A stretch of 53,563 bases of DNA from CAWATZ01 sp963784995. GTDB lineage: Bacteria; Planctomycetota; Planctomycetia; Gemmatales; Gemmataceae. The notes under the pieces are model-generated. The model did not search any database, was not told where the DNA came from, and saw nothing but the letters and a program-made list of their open reading frames with translations. The stretch covers positions 1-53,563 of the forward strand of contig CAWATZ010000009.1 of NCBI GenBank assembly GCA_963784995.1, read 5' to 3'. Numbering within the stretch: the stretch's first letter is position 1; the number at the start of each line of letters is the position of its first letter. Position numbers and translations under genes: made by a program. Shown here piece by piece: positions 41,734-51,624 of this stretch.

Positions 41734-42735
41734 TCAAGGCTTTTTCACTCCTTCCTTGACATATAACTTTAAGTCCAGAAGACCTGCCCGATCTTCTGCA
41801 GGATACTTTTCACTGGACATGAGAATGAAGGCTATGTCCAATGCCTCATCGATATCGTCAGTTTCAGGGTCGTAGTCTAACGAGTAGTTCTGAAGAATCC
41901 TCATTACCGAACCCACATTGCTAATCACATACGAACCTGTCCTCGTAGCTCCATCTGACCGTGGGAAGAGTTCATTGTCTGGTGGACCAATTCTCAAAAA
42001 AAGCTCTCGCGTTAACAATCCTCGTTCGGCGGGCCCTACTTCACTCTTGTCAAGATAATTGTTCAGGGCATTGATCATGGTCCACCATTCTCCTCTTGTG
42101 ACCGGTTGTTTGTTGTCCAGTCTCTGAAGGATGTTCCGGTATTCTTGGGAAAAGGTATTCCATGCTGCGATGGTTTCTGGTTTGGTGTTAGCGTTGGCCA
42201 TCGCAACGCCTTTGCCAACGATACTCAACACGGCAATGATAGTCACAGTCTTGCTAAACCAGGGAAACTTTTCTTTCAGAGCTTCCCGAACCTTTTGTGC
42301 CATGACATGGCGCTTCTGGTCGGCAGCAGCCATGTCTTTCAAACTGCTGCCCGTACTCGTGTTCCGAAGCACCGCATTAACTTCGGCATCGGTCATGCCA
42401 GCTCTAATGACGCTTTCCTTGACTTGAGGGACACTCATCATGACATCACGGGCCTGTAATACCTCCTCAAGTGGGACTTTCTTAATGAACTTCTTGACGT
42501 GCGCTGGATTGTCAGGATCCAACCCCATCTGAACCATCTTCTCACGACACCAATCTTTCCACAGTTGATCAAGTTCTTGATGAACGCCAAGTCTCGCGCC
42601 GACGAGATGTTCCGCCTCGTGGATGTTGATTTTCTTGCCATTGACCTTCTCTTTCTCAAACCTATCAACGAACCTCTGCTGGATAGTGTGATGCACGGGG
42701 AGTTCTTCAATCGCTCTCCGGTTCATGGCGGCCAA
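41734..42735 (-). CDS. Toxin-like module of unknown function, perhaps the C-terminus of the giant protein
   Basis: I do not recognise a named family. The ORF gives 333 residues from its first ATG, but the same frame stays open upstream to about 42913 and there encodes LDYSPFGTPFVDPDPEP, which looks like a continuation of the giant surface protein. Near the start is a histidine-rich segment: ELPVHHTIQQRFVDRF, then KKINIHEAEHLVGARLGVHQ and LDQLWKDWCREKM. The HH, IH and later H pattern resembles HNH-like nuclease toxins at the end of polymorphic toxins, but this is a guess from pattern. A single membrane-like helix (TVTIIAVLSIVGKGVAMANA) follows mid-protein. The gene is in the same frame as the giant protein's main frame. 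GC is low relative to surroundings. Confidence 0.5.
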   Translation of the reverse strand: MAAMNRRAIEELPVHHTIQQRFVDRFEKEKVNGKKINIHEAEHLVGARLGVHQELDQLWKDWCREKMVQMGLDPDNPAHVKKFIKKVPLEEVLQARDVMMSVPQVKESVIRAGMTDAEVNAVLRNTSTGSSLKDMAAADQKRHVMAQKVREALKEKFPWFSKTVTIIAVLSIVGKGVAMANANTKPETIAAWNTFSQEYRNILQRLDNKQPVTRGEWWTMINALNNYLDKSEVGPAERGLLTRELFLRIGPPDNELFPRSDGATRTGSYVISNVGSVMRILQNYSLDYDPETDDIDEALDIAFILMSSEKYPAEDRAGLLDLKLYVKEGVKKP

Positions 42736-42827
42736 ACTCGGAACCTGCTCGATAAATCTATCTCTGCAATTTATGTCCGTCGCCGGACCTCTCGGGTGCC
42801 CTCCCTTACTTGGCTCGGGATCTGGGT

Positions 42828-43365
42828 CTACAAATGGAGTTCCAAATGGCGAGTAGTCAAGTGCCCAGGACCTGAAACACTCGTCGTGTCGGCCACGTTG
42901 TTGAAGTCTTGCAGTAGACTATAGCGGTCATTCCCGGTCTCCGTCTGGGTAATGCTGCCTGCGTGGCTGCTGCCGCTCTCTAGGAGACCGTAAGTGTAAC
43001 CACCACTCCCAGATGAAAGAGTCGCACCTGCACCACTGTCTAACAAAGTGTCGGTGCCGCTTCCCGAATCGGTCCGAGAATACGTCTGGTTCGGATTGTT
43101 GCCAGTCTCGAACTGAGTCCAGGTCTCACTCCCAATGACAGTTTCGGCAAAGTCGCCTGCCGAGTCTGTCCCTGTCTCGTTCAGCGTGTAACCATCGACG
43201 CCGTTGCTGTTGCGCGTATACGTTCCCAGTACGCGGTTGCCGGTCTCACTCGCCGTGTCGTCGTTCTCGCCTGTTTCTGTCCAGGTGTAGTTGAAGGAGA
43301 CAGCACTATCTTGCTCAGTCACACTATAATCATCGGTCGTGGTCGTCGTGGACGAATAGCGTGCC
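42828..43365 (-). pseudogene. Frame-shifted continuation of the giant repeat protein
   Basis: From about 43362 downward, the giant protein continues cleanly in the next frame: YSSTTTTTDDYSVTEQDSAV, then TETGENDDTASETGNRVLGT, and ends at 42828 after NNVADTTSVSGPG. Composition and repeat style (ETGN, ESG, Ser/Thr-rich) match the main ORF, so the break is an apparent one-base insertion. The last ~12 residues before the stop differ in style, suggesting a second break near 42880 that would lead into the toxin-like module. Confidence 0.65.
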
Positions 43366-46300
43366 GTCAACGTGATTCCCCTGCTCCGTCGTCGTCGTCG
43401 TGGCCGTGTCGCTGCTATCGACCGTGAAGTCTCCATCCCCATTGCTGCCGACATCGTCCAGACTGGTCGTCGTGCTGCCGCTCCCTGTCTGCGTGTAATC
43501 GCCGTCAATCGAGTTCCCCGACTCGTCCGTCGAGGCCGAGGTGGTGCTGGTTTCCGTGTAGGTGGAATTCCCCGCCGTGAAGGTGTTGCTCTCCTGAATC
43601 GTACTCGTGCTGGAGTTGCTGCCGTCGTTGCTGTAATCGCCCGTCAGGTCATTGCCAGTCTGGTCCAGGCTCGACGACTTCGTCTCTTCGTCGCTGAAAC
43701 TGTAATCGCCGCTGGCATTGCTACCCGTCTCGCCTAGCGTCGAGGTACTCGACGCCGTTGTCGTCTGCGTGTCATCCCCTGTGTCCGTGTTCGCGGTCTG
43801 AACAACCGTGCTGGCGCTGGTGTCGCTGTCGTTGATCGTGTAAGCCGTGTCGCTGCTGAGGTATGTGCCGGTCTCCAGCGTGCTGGAGTTGTCGCTGGTC
43901 GTCGTCGTGCTGTCAATGTCCCCGGTGTCGGCGTTGTCTGTCTGCACCAGCGTCGTCGTGCTGCTGTCGGCCACCGTCTGCCCGTAACTGGTAGAACTGT
44001 CGCCGCCGGAGCGCGTCGAGGTCGTCTGATTAGTTGTCGTCTGGTTCAGTGTGTCCGTGCCATCCCAGTCGTCACCGGTGTCGGTCGAGGTGGTCATCGT
44101 CGTGACCGTGGTGCTGCCGCTGAACGTCCCTCGCGCATCGGTCCCGGAATCCAGAGTCGTCGTGGTCGTTGTGCCGTTCTCCGTGTCGGTAACGTCTCCC
44201 GAATAGAGGTTGTCCGTCTCCGTGATGGTCGGCGAGCCGCTGTCCGTCGTGGTACTGTTGTCCGAGGTTCCCTGGTTCGAGGTTTGCTCGTACGTCGTTA
44301 CGTCCTCGAACTCGTAGGTGGTCGGGTCATTGGACCCCGAGATCAGGTTCCCCTCGTCCTGGGTCGTGGCGCTGCTCTCGTTGTAGTTGGTGATCGTCGC
44401 CGAGTAATCCTGGTTCGTGTCGGTTTCAATGCTGGTAACGTTGTCATACTCGTCGGTCGTTGGATCATCCGCACCGGAGATCAGGTTGCCGGTTTCCTCC
44501 GTCGTGGAACTGCTGTGGTCGTAGTTGGTGATGGTGGAAGATGCGCCCTGATCCGTGTCCGTCTCGTAGCTGGTGGCGTTGGCGAAATCGTAGGTCGTTG
44601 GGTTGTCGTCTCCCGAGATCGAGTTCCCCGTATCGAAAGTCGTGGCGCTGCTGCCATCGATGGTTGTGACGTTCGACGTTAGGTTCTGATCCGTGTCGGT
44701 CTCGTAGCTGCTGACGTTGGCGTATTCGTAATCCGTCGGGTCGTCTTCTCCCGAGATCAGGTTGTCGCTCGCTTCAACCGTATCACTGCTCTTGTCATAA
44801 GTCGTGATCGTCCCCGAGTAACCCTGGTTGGTGTCGGTCTCGTAACCAGTGACGTCGCCATACTCGTAATCTGTTGGATCATCCGATCCCGAGATCAGGT
44901 TGCCGCTGTCCAGCAGCGTCGAACTGCTCTTGTCGATGCTGGTGACGTTCGCGGTCGAATCCTGGTTGGTGTCGGTCTCGTAGCTCGTGACGTTGTCGTG
45001 CTGATAGTTGGTCGGGTCATTCTCACCGGAGATCAGGTTGTCGTTCGCTTCGACCGTAGCGCTGCTCTGGTCGAAGCTGGTGATCGTCGCGGCAAAGTCC
45101 TGATCGCTCTCCGTCTCGTTGGTCGTGGCGTTGGCGAACTCGTAGGTCGTCGGCTCATCGACTCCCGAGATCAGGTTACTTGTCTCCAGCGTCGTCGAAC
45201 TGCCGTTGTCGTAGTTGGTGATCGTCGCGGAGGATGCCTGATCCGTGTCCGTCTCGAACGTGGTCACGTTGTCGTATTCGTTGGTGGTCGGATTGTCCGA
45301 GCCGGAGATCAGGTTGCTCGTGTCCTGGATGGTGGCGCTGCTGCTGACGTACCGCGCCAGCTTGCTCGACAACGACTGATCCGTGCTGCTCTCGAAGAGC
45401 GTGACGTTGGCAAACTCATACGTCGTGGGATTGTCCGATCCCGAGATCAGGTTCCCCGTGTCCTCCGTGGTGGAACTGCTGGTGTCATAGTCGGTGCTGG
45501 TCGAGGACGAAGCCTGGTCCGTGTCGGTCTCGAACGTGGTGACGTTGGCGTACTCGTCGGTGGTTGGATCGTCCTCTCCCGAGATCGAGTTGCCGCTCGC
45601 CTCCACCGTGGCGCTGCTGCTGTCGAAACTGCGGACGGTGGTCGTGGCGGCCTGATCCGTTTCCGTCTCGTAGACGCTGACGTTGGCGTACTCCTCGGTG
45701 GTCGGCTCCTCGTCTCCGGAGATCAGGTTGTCCGTCTCCTCGGTGGTGGCGCTGCTCCTGTCTATGCTGGTAATCGTGGCCGAGGATGCCTGATCCGTGT
45801 CGGTCTCGTAGCTGCTGACGTTGTCATGCTGGTAAGTCGTCGGATTGTCGGCTCCCGAGATACTGTTGCCGCTGTCCTGGATCGTCGAATTGCTCGTGTC
45901 GTAGGTGGTGATCGTCGCCGACGAGGCCTGATTCGAGGCGAACTCATACGCCGTCACGTTGGGGTAATCGTCGGTGGTCGAAGCATCGGCTCCCGAGATG
46001 TCGTTGCTCGTCCCTTCCATGACGACGCTGCCGCTGTCGGTGCTGGTGATGGTGGCGGAGGATTGCTGGTCCGTCTGCGTCTGATACGTCGTCACGTTGT
46101 CGTAGACGTCGGTGTTCGGGTCATCCGCTCCCGAAATTGAGTTGCAGGTTGCCTCCGTCGTGGCGTTGCTCCTGTCAATCGTGGTGGTTGTCGAGGAGGA
46201 CTGCTGATCCGTGTCCGTCTCGTAGCTGCTGACGTTGTCGTGGACGTAGCTGGTTGGATCCTCGGCGCCCGAAATGACGTTGGCCGTCTCCAGCGTCGTG

Positions 46301-49300
46301 GAACTGCTGCTGTCGTAACTGGTGCTCGTGGCCGAGGAGGCCTGGTCCGTGTCGGTCTCGTAGGACGTGACGTTGTCGTATTCGTAGTCGTCGGGATCTT
46401 CCTCTCCGGAGATTGTGTTGCCGGTCTCTTCGATCGTACCCGTGCTCTTGTCATAGACCGTGCTGTTCGCGGTCGAGGCCTGGTCCGTGGCGAAGTTGTA
46501 GCTGGTGAGGTTGGCAAACTCGTACGTGGTCGGGTTGTCCGCACCCGAGATCAGGTTGCCGCTCTCCAGCGTCGTGGGACTGCTGGTGTCGAAGGTGGTT
46601 GCTGTACTGCTGGATTGCTGGTCCGTGTCCGTCTCGTAGGTCGAGACGTTGTCCTGGGCATAGGTACTCGGAGCATCCTGGCCGGAGATCAGGTTGCCGG
46701 TGTCCTCTACCGTGGCTGTACTCTTGTCGATAGTCGTAATGCTCGAGGCCGACTGCTGATCGGTGTCCATCTCGGAGGTCGAGACGTTGTCATATTCGTA
46801 ATCCGTCGAGCCATCGTCTCCCGAGATCAGGTTGCCCGTGGCGTACGTCGTGGCACTGCTCTTGTCGTAGCTGGTCACCGTCGCCGCGGAGGCCTGATCG
46901 GTATCGGTTTCGTAGCTGCTGACGTTGGCGTACTCGTAATCGGTCGGGTCGTCTGCGCCGGAGATCGAGTTGCCGGTGTCCAGCGTGGTGGCGCTGCTCT
47001 GGTCGATGCTGGTTACAGTTGCGGAGGAAGCCTGGTCGGTGTCGGTCTCGTAGCTGGTAACGTTGTCATGGGCATACGTGTCCGGGTCGTCTTCTCCCGA
47101 GATGAGATTGTCCGTTGCCTCGACCGTGACGCTGCTCCTGTCATAACTCGTGATGCTCGCCGAGGCAGCCTGGTCTGTATCCGTCTCGTAATCCGTGACG
47201 TTGGCGAACTCGTAGGTCGTCGGATCGTCCGCTCCAGAGATCAGGTTGCCGGTCTCCTCCGTCGTGGAACTGCTGTTGTCATAGTCCGTGACGGTCGAAG
47301 AGGATGCCTGGTCGGAGTTGGTTTCGCAGGTGCTGACGTTGTCGTATTCCTTCGTCGTCGGATCATCCGTGCCGGAAATCACGTTCCCGGTCTCCATGAC
47401 CGTGCCGGTGCTGGTGTTGTAACTGGTAGCCGTGCTGGAATCGGCTTGATCCGTGTCGGTCTGGTAATCCGTGACGTTGGCAAACTCATACGTGGTCGGA
47501 TCGTCCTCGCCTGAGATCAGGTTGCCCGTTTCCTCCGTGGTCGAACTGCTGTTGTCGTAGTCGGTGCTGGTCGAAGATGCCGCCTGGTCTGTCTCCGTCG
47601 CAAACGTGGTGACGTTGTCGAACTCGTCGGTGCTGACATCCTCCGCTCCGGAGATCAGATTGTCGCTGCCCTCGACCGTGCCTGTGCTGTAGTCGAAGCT
47701 GCGCACGGTGGTGGTCGCGGCCTGATCCGTCGCCGTCTCAAAGGTGCTGACGTTGGCGTACTGGTCCGTGGTCGGGTCGTCCGCTCCCGAGATTGCGTTG
47801 CCGTCGTCGGTCGTCGTGGAACTGCTCTTGTCGTATGTCGTGATGGTCGATGACGACGCCTGGTCCGTCGCCGTCTCGTAGGTGGAGACGTTGTCGGACT
47901 GGTTGCTCGACACATCCTCGGCACCGCTGAGCAGGTTGTCGGTTGCCTCGGTCGTTGCACTGCTGGTGTCGTAACTGGTGATGGTCGCGGACGAAGCCTG
48001 GTTTGTCTGGATCTGGTACGTGGTGACGTTGTCGTACTCATTGGTCGTCGGATCATCCGTGCCGTCGTACGCATTGTCATCCGCGGTTGTGATGAAGCTG
48101 CTCTTGTCGTAGACCGTGGCGTTCCCCGACTCCGACTGGTCGCTGTCGCTCTCGAACGCCGTGCCATTGTCAAACTGGTACGCCGTCGGCTGCTCGTCGC
48201 CGCTGATCAGGTTGCCGCTCTCCAGCGTGGTCGAACTGCCGTTGTCATAGTTGGTGCTGCTTGAGGATTCTTGCTGGTCGCTGCCATTCTCGTACGTCGT
48301 CCCCCTGGCAAACTGGTAGGCGGATTCACTCTGGTTGCCGCTGACGACGTTGTCCGTGTCCAGCGTGGTCGAACTGCCGTTGTCGTAGTTGGTGACGGTC
48401 GCGGATTCCTGCTGGTCCGTGCCGGTCTGGTAGGTTGTGCCGTTGTCAAATGCGTACAGGTTCGGCGCTTCAGTCCCGCTGACGAGGTTGGCCGTCTCCA
48501 GCGTGGTCGAGCTGCCATTGTCGTAGTTGGTGACGGTGGCGGAGGAAGTCTGGTCCGTACTGGTTTCGTTGGTCGTGGCCTTGTCAAACTGATAGACAGT
48601 GGGATCTTCCTCCCCGCTGAAGAAGTTGCCGCTCTCCAGCGTGGTCGCACTGCCATTGTCGTAATGGGTGGCGTACGAGGTCTCGCCCTGGTCGGAGGCC
48701 GTCTCGTCAGTCGTGGAGTTGGCGAACTGGTAAACCGTCTCGCTCTGGTCGCCACTGACCACGTTGCCGCTTTGCACCGTCGTCGCCGTGCTGAAATCAT
48801 AGGTGGTGGGGTTGTCAGTCTCGCCCTGGTCGGTGTTTGTCTCGCCCACCGTGCTGTTGTCGCTGCCCACGTCCGTGGAGGTGTAGGTGCCGCTCAGCGT
48901 GTTGCCGGTAATGCTGCCACTGGTGAAGTTGTAGCCCAGGGTGTCCGTGCTGGTGTAGCTGTCGCTCCCCTCGTTGCCGCTGCCGTGGGGATTGGAGCTG
49001 CTGGAGGCGCTCACCAGCGTGGAATTGAAGTCGCCGCTGGCCTCCGAGGCGGTCACCACCCAGGTATCGCTGCTGCTCTCCGTGGCCGAATCGCCGGAAC
49101 TGCCGCCCGGGTCGCTTTCGGATTCCGTGACGCTGCTGCTATCGCTGTCCTGGACCGTGGCCGTATAGGTGCCGCCGCGCGTGCCGTTTTCGCTGATGGT
49201 GGTGCTGCTATCGGCGGTGGTGCTGGTGTCGCTGTACTGATCGCCCAGGTCGTTGCCGGTGGTCGCGACAGTGGCGGTGGTGCTGTTGTCGGTCTGTGTC

Positions 49301-51324
49301 AGCGAGAACGTGCCGCTGCTGAAGTTGCCGCTTTCCGTGACCGAGAGGGTCGGCGAGGCCGATTCGGTGGTGGCCAGGGTGCCGCTGAGGTCGTTGCCCG
49401 CCTCCTGGCCGGTCAGGCTGCCCGACTCGACGTGCGTCCAGGAGTAGTCGCCGGTGCCGCCGTCACCGCTGCCGGTCCAGCTGACGCTCGGCGAACTGGT
49501 GACGCTGCCGCTGTCTTCCTCTTCCAGGTCGTTCTCGAAGGTACTCAGCGTGTCGGTGGCCGAGCCGGTGACGCTATTGCTGAATGCGCCCTCGTTGAAG
49601 GCGCTGCTGCTGTCGCTGCCGGCGGCCGCGATGCTGAAGGTGAGGCTGACGCTGTCGTTGGACGCGACCGAGGTGCCAATGCCGTAGACGGTGCTTTGCA
49701 GGGTGTAGTCGAGCGAGCCAGTGGCCGACAGGTCGTAGGAGCCGCTGCCATCGGCGCCGGTTTGCGACTCGCTGGAGCTGTAGGGGAGCGAAAAGGTACC
49801 CAGGGTCTGGAACTGCCCGTCCTGGGTCAGTGGCAGCACCAGACCCAGAGTCAGCAAGACGCCCGTGTCACCTGTATTGACGTTTTTCCACTGCACGCCG
49901 ACCACATAAGGCCCCTGCTCGGTGTAGGTGTGACTGCCGCTGATCTGGAATTGGATGCCGGTGCCCACTTGCGTGACCACCCCGGTCGAACTGGAGCCGT
50001 CGCCCCACAGGATCACCGCACTATAGTCGCTGGCCGTGGTCCCCGATGCGCCTGCGAAGTCGGCGACGAGGCCGCTGAACTGTTGTCCCTCGCCGGCAAC
50101 GAAGGGAACGCCGTGGACTTCGGGCGGGAGCGGCGGAAGGATGTGGATGCCGGAATTGGGCGCAGCCTGCTGGCCGCTGCTGCCCGAGGAAGGCACCGAA
50201 GCCAGCGGTGCCAGAGCTCCAGGAGAACTCCCACTCTGGGATGGGGTTGCGGCCCCAAACCCCTGGCTGGGCAGGGCGCCGGCCTGAGCAGGAGCAGCAG
50301 CAAACATTCCCGGAGCTGCCGGTCTCGACAGGATCGCACCGATACCAGCCGGGACTGTAGGCGTCGTCAGCGTCAGTCCCGGCAACGAGTTGCCCGGCTG
50401 GCCTGGGGTCGGCAGCGTCGCGTTGTGGCCTGACAGGCCACTGCTCTGCTTGGGCAGTGTGTGAATCTTGGGGATTGCAGGCGCATGGAAGGGCTGGCCG
50501 GGCGCGGCGCCGGATGGCGATGTCGTCTGAGCTGGCTGGTTGTTCCCGGACTGGGGTTGCGCTGTGGGAATGCCGGCCGTGCTGGGACTGGCGGCCGCTG
50601 GCGTGGGCGTGGCGACCGTCTGGGAGACGACGGTGGGGGGCATGGCCCCCGGGACCTGGCTGGGAGGCGTGGGCAGCGGCCCGGCTCCCGTGTTGAGCGG
50701 ATTGGAGTTGCCGCCGCCACCGCCGCTCGAGGGATTGGCGCCGCCACCTCCTCCGCCGCCACCGCCGCCGCCACCGCCACCGCCGCCACCGCTGTTCTTT
50801 GGGGGCAGAGCCGGGGCAGGAGGCTCCTCCAGACCCGCGGGCGGCCGGGGAGTCCCATCGAGATCGACAGCCCAGGCGCGCCAGTTCGCGAAGTGGTCCC
50901 AGTTCCAGCTGTGCGGCGCCGGGTCGTCGGAACCGGCCGGCGTGGAGGGCGAGGCCCGGTCGCTGATGGTTGGGGATGGGGAGAAGGGAGGCGTCACCGG
51001 GGAGGGCGTCTCGGTGGTCGCCAGGCTGGAGGCTGTGGCCGGCTCATCGTGCGGGCCCAGGGTCCGGACGTTGCCGGCTACCGGGAAGCCGGCAACGTTC
51101 AACGCCGAAATGAAGGCGTTGTTCAGCAGATTGCCGGTGGCGTTGCGGTCTTCCAGAGTTTGCAGAAGCGGAACGGTCGGCGGCCGCGGCGGCAGCAAGT
51201 CCGGTCCACGCCAGCAACGAAACCAGCGCCGTCCCCCCTGGAGGAGCCGGATCAGGTGGGTCGTGAGAAAATCGACCCGGGCTTTCAACGGCTGAAGTGC
51301 AATACGCCAAAGCAAGCGTCTCAT
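43330..51324 (-). CDS. Giant surface repeat protein with 33 x 46-residue repeats
   Basis: The main frame encodes about 2,660 residues. The N-terminus (RRLLWRIALQPLKARVDF) leads to LLQTLEDRNATGNLL, a version of the LExLEDR motif common in secreted planctomycete giants. Next comes a ~400-residue Pro/Ser/Gly-rich region with a run of 17 glycines, then one PKD-like domain (~415-490: SDYSAVILWGDGSSSTGVV, SGSHTYTEQGPYVVGVQW). After ~370 residues of looser Ser/Thr-rich repeats come 33 tandem 46-residue units (44215-48768), then further Ser/Thr/Asp repeats. It is almost free of Cys and Lys in the repeats. It should form a long surface fibre or stalk. The start at 51324 is preferred; an in-frame TTG at 51432 lies inside a TTGACA sequence. 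The 3' end is broken by a frameshift near 43362. Confidence 0.82.
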   Translation of the reverse strand: MRRLLWRIALQPLKARVDFLTTHLIRLLQGGRRWFRCWRGPDLLPPRPPTVPLLQTLEDRNATGNLLNNAFISALNVAGFPVAGNVRTLGPHDEPATASSLATTETPSPVTPPFSPSPTISDRASPSTPAGSDDPAPHSWNWDHFANWRAWAVDLDGTPRPPAGLEEPPAPALPPKNSGGGGGGGGGGGGGGGGGANPSSGGGGGNSNPLNTGAGPLPTPPSQVPGAMPPTVVSQTVATPTPAAASPSTAGIPTAQPQSGNNQPAQTTSPSGAAPGQPFHAPAIPKIHTLPKQSSGLSGHNATLPTPGQPGNSLPGLTLTTPTVPAGIGAILSRPAAPGMFAAAPAQAGALPSQGFGAATPSQSGSSPGALAPLASVPSSGSSGQQAAPNSGIHILPPLPPEVHGVPFVAGEGQQFSGLVADFAGASGTTASDYSAVILWGDGSSSTGVVTQVGTGIQFQISGSHTYTEQGPYVVGVQWKNVNTGDTGVLLTLGLVLPLTQDGQFQTLGTFSLPYSSSESQTGADGSGSYDLSATGSLDYTLQSTVYGIGTSVASNDSVSLTFSIAAAGSDSSSAFNEGAFSNSVTGSATDTLSTFENDLEEEDSGSVTSSPSVSWTGSGDGGTGDYSWTHVESGSLTGQEAGNDLSGTLATTESASPTLSVTESGNFSSGTFSLTQTDNSTTATVATTGNDLGDQYSDTSTTADSSTTISENGTRGGTYTATVQDSDSSSVTESESDPGGSSGDSATESSSDTWVVTASEASGDFNSTLVSASSSSNPHGSGNEGSDSYTSTDTLGYNFTSGSITGNTLSGTYTSTDVGSDNSTVGETNTDQGETDNPTTYDFSTATTVQSGNVVSGDQSETVYQFANSTTDETASDQGETSYATHYDNGSATTLESGNFFSGEEDPTVYQFDKATTNETSTDQTSSATVTNYDNGSSTTLETANLVSGTEAPNLYAFDNGTTYQTGTDQQESATVTNYDNGSSTTLDTDNVVSGNQSESAYQFARGTTYENGSDQQESSSSTNYDNGSSTTLESGNLISGDEQPTAYQFDNGTAFESDSDQSESGNATVYDKSSFITTADDNAYDGTDDPTTNEYDNVTTYQIQTNQASSATITSYDTSSATTEATDNLLSGAEDVSSNQSDNVSTYETATDQASSSTITTYDKSSSTTTDDGNAISGADDPTTDQYANVSTFETATDQAATTTVRSFDYSTGTVEGSDNLISGAEDVSTDEFDNVTTFATETDQAASSTSTDYDNSSSTTEETGNLISGEDDPTTYEFANVTDYQTDTDQADSSTATSYNTSTGTVMETGNVISGTDDPTTKEYDNVSTCETNSDQASSSTVTDYDNSSSTTEETGNLISGADDPTTYEFANVTDYETDTDQAASASITSYDRSSVTVEATDNLISGEDDPDTYAHDNVTSYETDTDQASSATVTSIDQSSATTLDTGNSISGADDPTDYEYANVSSYETDTDQASAATVTSYDKSSATTYATGNLISGDDGSTDYEYDNVSTSEMDTDQQSASSITTIDKSTATVEDTGNLISGQDAPSTYAQDNVSTYETDTDQQSSSTATTFDTSSPTTLESGNLISGADNPTTYEFANLTSYNFATDQASTANSTVYDKSTGTIEETGNTISGEEDPDDYEYDNVTSYETDTDQASSATSTSYDSSSSTTLETANVISGAEDPTSYVHDNVSSYETDTDQQSSSTTTTIDRSNATTEATCNSISGADDPNTDVYDNVTTYQTQTDQQSSATITSTDSGSVVMEGTSNDISGADASTTDDYPNVTAYEFASNQASSATITTYDTSNSTIQDSGNSISGADNPTTYQHDNVSSYETDTDQASSATITSIDRSSATTEETDNLISGDEEPTTEEYANVSVYETETDQAATTTVRSFDSSSATVEASGNSISGEDDPTTDEYANVTTFETDTDQASSSTSTDYDTSSSTTEDTGNLISGSDNPTTYEFANVTLFESSTDQSLSSKLARYVSSSATIQDTSNLISGSDNPTTNEYDNVTTFETDTDQASSATITNYDNGSSTTLETSNLISGVDEPTTYEFANATTNETESDQDFAATITSFDQSSATVEANDNLISGENDPTNYQHDNVTSYETDTNQDSTANVTSIDKSSSTLLDSGNLISGSDDPTDYEYGDVTGYETDTNQGYSGTITTYDKSSDTVEASDNLISGEDDPTDYEYANVSSYETDTDQNLTSNVTTIDGSSATTFDTGNSISGDDNPTTYDFANATSYETDTDQGASSTITNYDHSSSTTEETGNLISGADDPTTDEYDNVTSIETDTNQDYSATITNYNESSATTQDEGNLISGSNDPTTYEFEDVTTYEQTSNQGTSDNSTTTDSGSPTITETDNLYSGDVTDTENGTTTTTTLDSGTDARGTFSGSTTVTTMTTSTDTGDDWDGTDTLNQTTTNQTTSTRSGGDSSTSYGQTVADSSTTTLVQTDNADTGDIDSTTTTSDNSSTLETGTYLSSDTAYTINDSDTSASTVVQTANTDTGDDTQTTTASSTSTLGETGSNASGDYSFSDEETKSSSLDQTGNDLTGDYSNDGSNSSTSTIQESNTFTAGNSTYTETSTTSASTDESGNSIDGDYTQTGSGSTTTSLDDVGSNGDGDFTVDSSDTATTTTTEQGNHVDGTLFVHDDHDR
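44215..48768 (-). repeat. 33 perfect-length tandem coding repeats of 138 bp
   Basis: The region divides exactly into 33 units of 138 bases with no insertion or deletion (4,554 bases). Each unit codes for a 46-residue repeat with consensus elements GNLISGADDPTTYEF, NVTSYETDTDQASS and T-x2-YDKSSATTEET. Units differ by many substitutions, so the array is old rather than a fresh expansion, yet its period is strictly kept. Units 1-5 form a divergent subgroup (YQF, YDNGSSTTLES). Confidence 0.92.
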
Positions 51325-51403
51325 GGGCCAGCCATCCTGGGTGAGCACGGGCCTACCGGAATCTCCCTTGATCCGGTAAACGCCTGCGCAAATAGCCAGG
51401 TAC

Positions 51404-51432
51404 ATGTCAGCATTTCTTGATCCGATTGTCAA
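51404..51432 (-). promoter_or_regulatory. Possible promoter of the giant gene
   Basis: TTGACA at 51427-51432 (minus strand) is followed after 17 bases by TGACAT, a weak -10 match. It lies about 80 bases before the preferred ATG at 51324 and only eight bases from the direct repeat that bounds the neighbouring insertion sequence. The -10 box is poor, so this is tentative. Confidence 0.25.
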
Positions 51433-51439
51433 GAGGGTG

Positions 51440-51449
51440 GCAGCAACAT
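51440..51449. repeat. Candidate target-site duplication, left copy
   Basis: GCAGCAACAT here is repeated at 53526-53535, directly outside the short inverted ends of the insertion sequence. A ten-base direct repeat at both borders is what transposition would leave. Confidence 0.5.
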
Positions 51450-51624
51450 CAGCGATGCGGAGTCACGGGGACAGGGTAGAAAGGCCGTCCTCTGCTGGCT
51501 GGGGAGAAGGTCAGGAGATTTGGCAAAGACGGTACGCCCCCCCTCCCGGCTTGCGCCAGGTTTCTTTGCCGCCCCCCCTCTTCCCCCTCCGGATTGCTGT
51601 GCCCGCCTCTTCTGGGTGCTGCTG

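Noticed and set aside
44215..48768. CRISPR array or non-coding satellite
   Set aside because: Units are contiguous with no spacers, keep one reading frame through 33 copies and vary mostly as coding sequence would.
48271..50433. Long plus-strand open frame (720 codons) opposite the giant gene, with others at 46240-47514 and 44998-46140
   Set aside because: They are antisense shadows: a 138-base repeat is a multiple of three, so any antisense frame open in one unit tends to stay open in all. Their translations are low-complexity Gly/Val/Arg/Ala text without a domain.
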